This document shows positions 1 to 9,483 of a DNA stretch of 53,522 bases, piece after piece. The DNA is from Chara braunii (Eukaryota > Streptophyta > Charophyceae > Charales > Characeae). Made by a program: the position numbers and the translations under genes. Each line of letters opens with the position of its first letter. Within the stretch, counting starts at the first letter, position 1. The notes below the pieces were generated by a model. It did no database searches. It saw only the letters and a list, made by a program, of their open reading frames with translations, and had not been told where the DNA came from. Location: assembly GCA_003427395.1 (NCBI GenBank), contig BFEA01000278.1, positions 1,550,204 through 1,603,725 on the forward strand. The letters are read 5' to 3'.

Positions 1-138
1 GCCACCATCTCACGCGCGACCCGCTGGTCACGAGGCGAGCCGACCGACGACTACCCACTCCGCTCTCGCGGTCCCCTCCCTCTCACCGGTGGTTCTCTGT
101 CCCCATACCACAACCCATATCTCCCCCCACCTCCCACC

Positions 139-2262
139 ATGTCTACTTCTCTCCCCCCACTGCCCATGGAGAGCGCTACACCTGAGGAGATCGTCGCAAC
201 GCAGTCCACATCCAAGGTCACCGCGCAGTCAGTGGCTCTTGGTCAGGCCCATGTGGACACCATGGACCTTCATGCCGCCCTTGTAGCGATCCAGGCGCAA
301 CTCAGTACGCTTGGACCATTGCAAGCACAAATCAATGCACTTGCCCTCGACGTCAACCGCCTTAAGGGCTCCCCTCATCCCTCTCCCCACCGCTCCCACA
401 CCCCATCCCCTACCGGCTCCGATTCCGGCTCCCTAGGACTCCGGAGACGGAGTCACCATGGTTCTCCCAGCTCTGCGGGCCAGGCCCAGCACTCGCCCTC
501 AGCGGTGGCGAGTGCTGCTGCCGCTCAGACCAACCCGTCTGTTGCGGCAGTTCTTCCGGCCATGGCCGCCCCTACCGTCTCTACTAATGCCGTAGGTGCT
601 GTGGTCCAGGTACCGCCTTCTGGCCCAGCAGTTTCATCGACCCACACCGGTGTTGCTTCCCAGCTTCCCGCACCGGTCGCGGCAATACGGCTCCGCCCTC
701 TTCTTCCAGCCTTCGTCCCTCCACCCCCACAACAAGGTACCGCCCAGGCAGAGATTCCTCCTCCCACTGGGAGACCCGCTCCGCCCCCTCCACCTCCGAC
801 CCCGCGCACCCAGCGAGTAGCCACTTTACAGGCCACCATCGTGCAGGCTCAGGCGGAGATTCTCGCTTTGAGACAACCTCACCCATCACAGGCTGCCCAC
901 CCTTCCTCCTCGACCACCCCTTCGGTCCCCATGATGCAGGCTCGTTTCCCTCGACCTGCTCCTCAGCCTCTTCCCTCTTACCTGGCTATTCCGGGATAGC
1001 TGCCCGCGGTCGTTGCCTCCTCGTCTGCTGGTCCATTAGCCAGCGGCTACGGCCCACAGCCTTCCCCCACCTCCGCTTCTACAACGGCCTCGACTTATGC
1101 CGCCGCAGTGCACTCGCCTCGATCTCTCTCCCCCTGCCATTAGCACAGTGGACATCCTCATGTGCGCGCCACGGACATTCCCGAGTATGATGGCACATCC
1201 CGTGTCTCTCGCTGGTTGCAGATAGCAACACGNACACTCTCTATGACGACCACCCGTCAGGAGTTGTGGTGCGATGTGCTCGCAACCAAATTGCGAGGTA
1301 GCCCTTCCACTGCGTGGGAGGATCATTATACCCAACGCCTCCGCGTGGGTGAGGTCCCCACTCTGACCGACTTCGCGGCCTTCCTTCAGGACCGCTTCGG
1401 CGCTCGTCATGACGCCACCGACACCTTAGACCGCGTCACCCAGACCAGATGGTCCGGGTGCTCTGTACCGGCCGACCTGGAGCGTCACATCCGGGTGTTT
1501 CAAGACGCTCGCCTTGTTTGTGACGAGACGTTCCTACCGGAGGTCACACTCACCGACCGGTTCCTTGTCAGCCTGCCGACTGACTACCGCCTAGAGCTAT
1601 GGAGGCGATCATTCTCTTCCGCGGAGCAGGCATACGAGGCTGCGCGTCAATACCAGAGGATGTGCAGTCGCTTCTCCGTCGCCCCATCCTCTTCGCGGCC
1701 AGCCACCACCACCCAGTCTCGGGGTACCACCCGAGGCCGCTCCTCGTTTGCTGGTCGGTTTTGTCACCCGGCTCGACCTGCAGCGCCATTCTTTCGGCAC
1801 TAGAGTTCTCTCGAGTATGGAGAGGATGCCTCAGCCGAGCTCGATCCTACCATTGGGGACGCCCCCGAGGATATCGAGCTTCGGGACGTCATCCAGTACC
1901 ACTTGGATGACGACACTGTCCCAATGGTCGAGCGCCTGCAGATGGCGATGTCTGCCATGGGTCGTGCATGCAGTCAGGTTGCACAGGCTGGCGCCCGCAC
2001 ACCCACAGTTCCTCAGATAGACCTCCCGCAGGGTTTTGTCCCTCCTCGCGGAGCTCTATCCCCCGAGGAGTGTGCTGCCCTCGAGGCCCGACGCGACTAC
2101 CTTCGTTGCCGCCAGAATGGACACACTTCCTCACAGTGTCCATACCACACCGCCCTCGATCAGTACTACGCTGACATTTCTCGTCAGCGCCGATCTCAGT
2201 CCCCCCCCCTAGCCCGGCCCGGCCAGCCCCACCCAGCTAGCCACGATGCAGTGTGCCTCTGA
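139..2262 (+). pseudogene. gag: gag of element A, one frame with three stops
   Basis: A single reading frame runs from ATG 139 to 2262 with TAG stops at 997, 1141 and 1801. Gag forms the virus-like particle and binds element RNA. The N-terminus (about residues 40-75) looks like a short coiled coil and is followed by a long Pro/Ser/Ala-rich linker. The capsid-like core at 1162-1660 contains motifs such as AWEDHY, FLQDRFGARHD and HIRVFQDARL, shared with gag of C. A CCHC zinc knuckle lies at about 2098-2139, but its first Cys is Tyr here (TAC at 2098-2100), whereas C keeps Cys. One N is present at 1233. The start is chosen because it is the first ATG of the long frame and sits in a leader; C starts similarly. 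Confidence 0.85.
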
Positions 2263-2529
2263 GGCCTCGCATGTAGCCGGCTTCCTGACCACCGAGTCGC
2301 GGTTCGCCCCTTTTGCTACCCCACCAGAGGACCCTTAGGACACGACAAACACAGTTCTCTCTACCCCGTCGTCTGTCGAGGTACCGTCTGCCTCCCAGCA
2401 GACCGCCACATCTAGCGCTTCTCCCCCGAGACTTCCGACGCGTCGCGCCATCCGCACAGCCCGTTGCAGTGCTCAGCTGGCGACTCGCGATGACGTTGTG
2501 TCATCTCTCCTGGATTTGAGCATTCTTCA

Positions 2530-3514
2530 GGCTCGTCAGGAGTGACTCACGAGACACGTAAACGTCTTGCGTCGTCTTCTCACTCTTCTCTCTGACACTG
2601 ATCGTACCCTCCCCATTATCCCTAATCGCCTAGGGACATCTACGAGGGTGTACTGCACTTTATGGGACTCTGGCTCGCAGGGAGATTTCGTTGCTACCCT
2701 CGAGTGGTTGAGGAATCTCGCCTAGCTACCTCTGGGTCCCGCTCTCCTATCTCCGTTACCCTCGGAGATAACAAGACACAACGCTTCTTCGATCAGACGG
2801 TCCCCGACCTCCACTTCTCCCTCACCCTCCAGCCACCGGATAGTACCCAGGCGCCTCGGGGCTACTATTCCTCCGCATATTTCGACGTGCTGGAGACTCG
2901 GTACGACTTTATCCTTGGCACTCCCTGGTCTCGCCGGTTTCGTAGCACTCGTTCTCAAAACGAAGTGTGGTCAGACCCATCGCGACACTCCTCCCGACCT
3001 ACCTCCCCGGGACCCTCGTTCTCAAAACGAAGTGTGGTCAGACCCATCGCGTCCCCAGATAGTACCCAGAGGCCGAATGGGCGACCGAGACACTCGTTCT
3101 CAAAACGAAGTGTGGTCAGACCCATCGCGTCCCCTTCATTGGAACCACGGGGGACACTCCTCCCGACCTACCTCCCCGGGACCCTCGTCCCTCAGGGTCT
3201 CACCCCGACATCACCTTCACTTCCCCTCGTCAGTTCGCTCACTTCATACAGCATGAGGACGTCACGTTCTACTCAGTGAACGTCATGAATCATCTTCGCT
3301 ATGATCCACTTTGTCCCGAGGTTGAGCTCATCTCTCTGGACCCCGATCCCCATGACCCTTCCTCCATCCTCACGGCTCCTATCTCTACGTCCACCAGTCA
3401 GCTTGCGGATACCCCTCCACGTCCCAGGCCTCTGCACCGCAGACTGTTGAGTCCACACATACGTCTCGTGCCGACGGAGACGCTGAGGAACTCACACGGT
3501 TCACGACACACTTA
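2530..3514 (+). pseudogene. Protease region of element A, broken
   Basis: The retropepsin active site reads Trp-Asp-Ser-Gly-Ser at 2663-2677, matching C at 24973-24987. A TGA at 2543-2545 replaces a CGA Arg codon seen in C, and a TAG follows shortly after the active site. The frame is then lost, and the linker between protease and RT holds duplicated sequence at 2950-3188. The stretch 2263-2529 between gag and protease aligns with C but is not open. The protease would cleave the Gag-Pol polyprotein inside particles. The identification rests on the DSG motif, the position between gag and RT, and the match to C. Confidence 0.7.
2950..3188 (+). repeat. Triplicated 35-bp and duplicated about 35-bp direct repeats
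   Basis: An identical 35-bp unit beginning CGTTCTCAAAACG lies at 2950-2984, 3017-3051 and 3095-3129. A second unit containing CTCCCGACCTACCTCC lies at 2985-3019 and 3154-3188. Element C has the first unit once (about 25219), so the expansion is specific to A. It disrupts the protease-RT linker. Confidence 0.9.
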
Positions 3515-3517
3515 TAG

Positions 3518-5017
3518 CCGGCCGTTCGCGACCTGATCCGAGAGTATCGTGATGTCTTTCCCCCGTATTTCTCATACAGCGGGATTCCCCCGATGCGCGG
3601 TGTTGAGCATTCTATCCAGCTCGTGCCTGACTATTGTGTTCACCATCAGACACCGTACCGACTCTCGATTCCAGAGGCGACGGAACTCAAGCGTCAGCTT
3701 GAGGAGCTCCTTCGACTGGGTTTCATTAAACCGAGTAACTCCCCTTGGGGTGCACCTGTCCTCTTTGCTCGAAAAAGGGACGGAAATCTCCGCCTCTGCA
3801 TCGACTATCGCGGCCTTAACCGTTACACGGTTAAGAACAGCTATCCCATGCCCCGCGCGGATGAGCTGTTTGACCATCTGGCAGGCAACCGCTTCTTCAC
3901 GAAGATCGATCTTCGCAGTGGTTACCACCAGATCCGCGTTGCCACAGAGGACCAGCCGAAGACCGCCTTCCGGTCGCACTTCGGCCATTACGAGTTCACG
4001 GTGATGCCATTCGGCCTCACCAATGCACCCGCCACCTTCCCGACGGCGATGAACGATATCTTCACGGACATCCTTGAGGAATACGTTCTCGTATACCTGG
4101 ACGACATCTTGGTCTACAATCGTACTTTAGAAGACCATATCAAACACCTCCGCGATGTCCTACAATGCTTATGCAAGCATGGTTTTTATGCCAAGCTTAA
4201 TAAGTGCCGCTTTACTCGGCGCAAAGTGGACTTCCTAGGACACCATGTGTCTGACCAGAGTCTCTACATGGACGACGCAAAGATCACTGCTATTGCAGAG
4301 TGGCCCGTCCCCACATCGGCCAAGAAGCTTCGTAGTTTCCTAGGCCTCACCAGCTACTATAGTAATTTTATCCAGGGATACGCTAGGTATTCCTACGTCC
4401 TTACCTCAACCCTTCTCCGGAAGAACCCGCCGTGGTTTTGGACACCCCTGTGCGAGGACGCCTTTCGCACCCTCAAGAAGGCGGTGACCTGTGCGCCAGT
4501 TCTTCGCCTTCCCGATTTTGATCGTCCCTTTATCGTCACCACCGATGCAACAGATTTTGCAGTAGGAGTCGTCCTTTCGTAGGTGTTACCCTCTCCTCCA
4601 GATTCACCTTACCCCCATGTTCCTCCTTTCCCCCCCCCTCCTGCTGACACTGCTTCTTAACTGACGCCTATCCTCCCACCACTTCCCTCCACTGACAGTC
4701 CTCCTGTTACTTACTCCCTGACCATCGAGGAGGATGAAACTCTCGAGGCTCGTGCTGGGGATTGCCCGATCGCTTTCTACTCCCGTCAGCTATTGCCTGC
4801 CGAGATAAACTACATTGCCGATGAACGTGAGGTTCTCGCAGTAGTTTATGCTACCCGGCATTGGCGTCATTATCTGCACGGGGCACCCTTCACGGTGCGC
4901 ACAGACAACTCAGTTGTCCAGGCTTTCCTCACGAAGCCTAAGCTTTCCCCTCGACAGGCACGCTGGTGGCGTGACTTATCCGAGTTCAGCTTCACCAATG
5001 AAGCCCATCAAGGGTGA
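3518..5017 (+). pseudogene. pol: Reverse transcriptase and RNase H of element A
   Basis: The RT frame follows a TAG at 3515-3517. RT motifs appear in order: [60 protein letters not shown] and the catalytic LVYLDDILVYN (about 4085-4120). The connection domain contains FLGLTSYYSNFIQGYAR. RNase H begins VTTDATDFAVGVVLS, is interrupted by TAG 4580-4582 and a TAA near 4658, and resumes with CPIAFYSRQLLPAEINY and VRTDNSVVQAFL. Between these halves sits a roughly 60-codon Pro/Ser/Thr-rich insertion, also present in C. The frame is lost at about 5017, just before the RVADALS motif, which continues in another frame. RT copies the element RNA into DNA; RNase H removes the RNA strand. Confidence 0.92.
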
Positions 5018-6174
5018 AACGAACCGCGTCGCCGATGCCTTGTCCCGCCGTCCTTATCACAATCAGGAACCCATCCATCTTGCTGCCATCTCCATCACCA
5101 CTGTTGATCAGTCGGTGATCGACGCGTATCGCACTCAGTACCGCCACTGCCCCGATTATCGCGTCATCCACGCGACACTACGGAGTTGCAAGACCGTTCC
5201 TTCCTACTCCCTCGGGGAGAACGGCCTCGTCTACTGGCGTGGCAGATCTGGTCAGCTAGAACTACGTATCTGCGTTCGCTCCATCGGACAGCTCCGCGTC
5301 CAGGCTGTAGCAGAGTTCCATGACCAGACAGCTGCGGGTCATATGGGTTTCCACAAGACGTTGGCTCGTGTTTGCCGCCTATACGTCTGGCGGAAGTCCA
5401 AGGATTTTGTCAAAGCCTACATCCAGGAGTGTCCTACCTGCCAGGAGGTGAACAGTGCGAACCGCCTTCCGTATGGGTTACTTCAGCCCCTACCTATACC
5501 TGAGGGTCGTTGGCAGTCAATCTTGATGGATTTCATTGGTCCCCTCCGCCCACCCACTAAGCGCGGTCATGATGCTATTTTGGTCGTCGTCGAGCGCTTC
5601 ACGAGGCGTGCACGTTTTGTCCCGTGCCGCTATCGCATTAGCGCTCGTGAAGTCGCCGACATCGTCTTCGACCGAGTCGTGAGAGATCACGGCTTACCTC
5701 AGACCATCATCTCCGACCGTGACCCACGCTTTACCAGCACATTCTAGCGACGCCTACACGAGGTGTACGGATCCCAACTCTGCTTCTCATCGTCTTACCA
5801 CCCTCAGACGGATGGTCAGACTGAGGTCACCAACAAAACTCTCGGTAATATCCTCCGAAAGTTTCTTAGGGATGACCAGCAGTGGGACTTACACTTAGCC
5901 CACGCGGAGATTGCGTACAACCACGCTGTTTCGCCAGCCACGGGGATGTTGCCATTCTATTGCAACCTCGGCTACCACCCTCGCGTACCTGCGGATTTCC
6001 TACGACCATCGCGGTTGCGCCCAGACACTCGTTGCCTTGCGCTTGACGACTGGATCGCCCACATGACGGCGATTACGAAGCGCGCACACGAGAGTTTAGC
6101 CGACTCCCAGACTCGCATGGCCGCACGAGCGAACTGATCACGAATGGATCATCCATTCCAAAGTTGGTGACGAT
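5018..6174 (+). pseudogene. pol: Integrase catalytic part of element A
   Basis: In a new frame the RNase H end (RVADALSRRPY) is followed by integrase. The HHCC zinc site is intact: EFHDQTAAGHMGFHK, then ECPTCQ at about 5430. The catalytic triad is visible as LMDFIGP (first Asp), IISDRDPRFTS (second Asp) and HPQTDGQTEVTNK (Glu). TAG 5745-5747 replaces the Trp codon TGG found in C, and TGA 6135-6137 replaces CGA. A further frameshift lies at about 6170. Integrase inserts the cDNA into the genome. Confidence 0.9.
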
Positions 6175-6789
6175 GTGCTCGTCGACGCACGCCACTTACA
6201 GCTCGAAGCAGATACGCTTCGCAAGTTCAGGCGTCGTTTCTTCGGTCCATGCCGCATCCTTCAGACCGTCGGTTCTGATACTGCCGCTAGTCCGGTCAGC
6301 TTCCGTGTGAAGCTACCTGATTACCTTCGACAAACTCGCGTACACGATGTTTACCACATCTCCTTGCTGTGTCCTTATCGCAGACCGTCCGAGTGCTTCG
6401 TCGGACGCCCTTATAAGCGCCCTCCACCTATCATGGTGGACGGTCACGAGGAGTTCGTTGTTTCTAACATCGTATCACGCAGAGTTACCGACGATACCCC
6501 TCCACGCATCGAGTACCTTGTGCGTTGGAAGGGCTACCCTGATGAGGAGGCTACTTGGGAGCCCCTCGAGCACTTGCAGCACGCCAAAATGTTGGTGCGT
6601 GCATATGATTGTGCTCGTCGTGCTGAGACATTTGCTCCTACTCAGCCGACTGACCCTCTTCCTCCTCCTCCGACTGAGGAGGTTGCTGAGGACGAGCCCG
6701 CTCCCTCTCAGGCCGTTCCTCAGCCGCTGACGGTCGCCCCCGAGCGTCCACAGCGCACTCATCGTCGCCCTTCGCGTTACGATGACTGA
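6175..6789 (+). pseudogene. pol: Integrase C-terminus with chromodomain, element A
   Basis: This open 204-codon piece begins with the integrase C-terminal region (LEADTLRKFRRRFFGPCRI, then VHDVYHISLLCPYRRP) and ends with a canonical chromodomain: IEYLVRWKGYPDEEATWEP at about 6508-6564, then a helix and a Pro/Glu-rich tail ending RRPSRYDD. A terminal chromodomain defines chromoviruses, and in studied members it can steer integration to particular chromatin. Here the domain is intact. The same domain in C (28190-28300) has a frameshift and a TAG. Confidence 0.92.
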
Positions 6790-7732
6790 CACTCTTATCC
6801 TCTATCTTTCCCCACTGACTCACACCATCAGGTACTCCATCATCATCTCTTCTTCAGGATGTCAGTGTTTTGCAGCTCTGCTTCGACATCGACTCCACTG
6901 CTACTTTATCGACGTCATCAACCACTTCGACGACTTCAGCTACTTTGGACGTGACTACTTCACGTCACCACCCTACCCTGCATACTCCCTTGCCTCTGTC
7001 GCATGATGATTCTCACTTAGCTGGGTCTCTTTGAGTTTGACTTTCCCTTGGTATCGCATAGGCATTGGGACCGTAGCATTATCTTGGCTTCCTTGCTCCC
7101 AGATCTAGCTCCCTCTCCCAGTCGGTGAGTTGTGTGCATGTTTCCCTCATCCACTGCCCTCATCACCCTAGCGCCGACTATTGCATGCCTCCAGTTCGGC
7201 ATAGCTCCACCCTATTTCAGGCTCCCCTTTTCATGGTCGACCCTGCATGGTGTCACTCTTTTGTCGAGCATTACCTGCCTTGATGGTCTATCTGTTAGGG
7301 TCATCGGTTTTGTTTCGCTACCACCCTCGCACCTTGAGCCTGATGACCTATCCCACCTCCATGTGTGTCTGCCCTTAGGAGTTTCGATTCTTAGGCTGCA
7401 TTCACCCCCTCTGAGACCATCCCACTCTTAGTGGTTCAGCGACATGACACTATCTTGTGACATATTGCTCTTTTCCTTTCAGCACTGAGGCCACTGCCTC
7501 CAGGACTTTAGGATTGTATCATACTACATTTCATTTTCTGCTGTTAGCTAGGATATTTATACCAGACATTTGCTTTTCTTTTGACATTATGTAGCTTATG
7601 ATGCATCGCATGGACTACGCATGGAGCTTGCTCCGGATCCTAGATTTCTCAGCTTTCTTTATTGCAGAGTTCCGCTGTTTTTGCGGATAGAATGTTTATG
7701 GCTCTTGCGATCCATTACAGGTCTGAGGATCG
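6790..7732 (+). other. Long 3' noncoding region of element A
   Basis: No supportable gene. Blocks such as GGTATCGCATAGGCAT, GATGGTCTATCTGTTAGGGT and TTGAGCCTGATGAC are shared in order with 28482-29621 of element C, so this about 0.94-kb region belongs to the element and lies between the chromodomain stop and the LTR. Confidence 0.8.
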
Positions 7733-8083
7733 TGCAGCGGACCTTCATCTACCCTGGCCTACAGCCAGGGCCTATTTGGCTATTTGCGCAGTTCGGCCTG
7801 TGGGACCAGGCCGTGACCTGACCCCACAGGCCGTGTGCTGTTCTAGTCCTGCCCGGTACCACTGTCGGTATCAGGCCAGTCCAGTCCAGTCAGTCAGTCC
7901 GCTGGGGGTATACCCCAACAGTTGTCTGTTTTTCGGTATTCTTCACTTTTGCAGATCTTGGAGTACGTGTGTGTGGAGTCTGCGTCGGAGCTGCGCTGTC
8001 CCTTCCAGCTCCATCTCTACCTCCTCCTTCGTCCACCCTTCTTCTCCATCCTGTCGGACCGCCATCCCGACGGGTCCGGCACA
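7733..8083 (+). mobile_element. 3' LTR of element A
   Basis: The 351-bp segment starts TGCAGCGG and ends GGCACA. It aligns with the 314-bp LTRs of C, which start TGTAGCGG and end CCGCTACA. Shared blocks include GTCCGCTGGGG(G)TATACCCC and the GAGCTGCGCTGT stretch. The terminal inverted repeat has decayed. CGGACC/GGTCCG near the right end can pair. Confidence 0.8.
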
Positions 8084-8933
8084 AAGATTTTTTGGATTGC
8101 TCCCACGCCTCCTACTTTAAGTTTTTTTACTTTTTCTTTTTTTTTTGGCCTTCCCGTTTGCTACCGCTAGTGCTTGCATTAGTGGTGCTAATATTCTTGG
8201 TCGTCAAGATGTTGATCTTGACGGTGCATTTTGCCTTTATTATTTTCCCTCATGTGGTGCCGCCGTTTCTTCTTAGGATTTTCACGTCCCTACCATTCGT
8301 CCTGTGGATGGTCCCCGACACTTAGTCCCGTCGGTGGTCCCGACACTTAGTCCCACTGGCGGTCCCCGACACTTAGTCCCGCGGTTGGTCCCCGACACAT
8401 TTTCCCCCAGATGCCATTATTTTTACTTAGTCCCACGTGGCCCCGGGTGTCGTTCCCCAAGGTGTACCACGTCCCTTGGGCGCTTTGCCGCCCCACGGTG
8501 ACCCCTCTCCCTTGTCTTCCTTGCGCCTTGCGCGCGCCTGTTCCCTTGGTCGCGGGCTTCCAACCCGAGGGTCCCGTAGGTGGCCCCCATGTTGGGCCTC
8601 CTTATTCTCTAGCTCCCTACGGCCTCCTGAGCCGTTCGTCTCCCGACTTCCTCCTTCTCTTGTCGCTGCCATGCCGCGTTTGCTGGTTCAGGGGTCCTTT
8701 GACCTTAGCCCTGTTGACTTCCAACGACCCTCCTGGCCTCATGCTATCTCTTATGTGCCCCTGTTCTTGCGCCTACGTGCTTGCCGTTGCTGACTCCTTC
8801 TTCCTGCGATTTTTCACCCAAGACCTCCCTCCCTCTTGAGGTCCAATCCTTTGTCTTTTCTCTTTCTATCCTTGCTTCAGATTTCTCTGCCGTGCACATT
8901 CTCGTTATATACCATCGCTCGAGTGATGGGAAG
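8084..8933 (+). other. Unassigned spacer between elements A and F
   Basis: C/T-rich DNA with overlapping open frames of low-complexity composition, which I take as chance. It contains a T-rich run near 8118-8150 and a short tandem repeat at 8304-8402. No gene is recognised. Confidence 0.6.
8304..8402 (+). repeat. Short tandem repeat, about four units of 24-27 bp
   Basis: Four successive copies of GGTCCCCGACACTTAGTCCC-like units, with a variable spacer (one copy lacks one C, the last lacks the TTAGTCCC end). Confidence 0.85.
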
Positions 8934-8987
8934 TTATTCGGGACCCACCAGTCCCGACACCGTACCATCTCGGGTCAGGTTAGGGCC

Positions 8988-9483
8988 AAGGATCATATGA
9001 TCCTTACATTGGAAGAAGGTGGTACTGACAAGGTCCCGTACAGTCAGATTGAGAGGGGCCTCGAGGAGGAGGACAGCAGCGTAGGTCATGGGAGGTCCTA
9101 TGTGGCTGTCGAGGTTGAAGGGAGGCCAGGGCCAAAGGGGCCAGGCCACGGGAGGCCGAGGATCGGGCGCTCAGGGGGTTGGCGGCCAAAGGAACCGCCA
9201 AGAAGGAGGTAGGGGTCAAGGTCCCCCGCCAAATCGTCAACGTCTCAGTCGGTCCCCACAGAGACGAGGTGGAGGATCACCTCAAAGGAGAGGAGGTTGG
9301 CACCCAGGCTGGCTGCAAGGCTGGCCTTGGAAAGATCTGGGCCTAGAGCAAAGAGTTTGGCAGCAACATATGGAGCAGTGGCAATGCATCTATTGTGGTG
9401 ACCCGAACCATATCATTAAATATTGTCCTAAGTATAGACAGGCCCGATGGGCTGCCCAGGAGTCAAAAGGCAGCCGCGGGTAG
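8988..9483 (+). pseudogene. gag: Gag C-terminus with zinc knuckle, element F
   Basis: From 9088 a 131-codon frame is rich in Gly, Arg and Gln (RGG-like, RNA-binding in character) and ends with CIYCGDPNHIIKYC, a CX2CX4HX4C knuckle at about 9385-9426, then a Lys/Arg-rich tail and TAG at 9481. A short acidic run (GLEEEDSS) lies just upstream in another frame, so a frameshift near 9085 is likely. The N-terminal capsid part is absent. The frame overlaps pol by about 37 bases with pol in the -1 frame. I see no clear slippery heptamer in the overlap. Confidence 0.7.

Larger units (their letters stand above)
1..8083 (+). mobile_element. Chromovirus A (Ty3/gypsy), 3' part
   Basis: Gag, protease, RT, RNase H, integrase and a C-terminal chromodomain follow in the Ty3/gypsy order, then about 940 bp of noncoding DNA and a 351-bp LTR at 7733-8083. 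The 5' LTR lies left of the window. The first 138 bases are C/T-rich leader without a gene. The element is the same family as C at 20271-29935: gag, RT, integrase, chromodomain, 3' noncoding region and LTR align throughout. Several stops, two frameshifts in pol and internal duplications show it is inactive. Confidence 0.9.

Noticed and set aside
525-889. Gly/Trp-rich minus-strand frames
   Set aside because: Shadows of the Pro/Ser/Ala-rich gag linker of element A.
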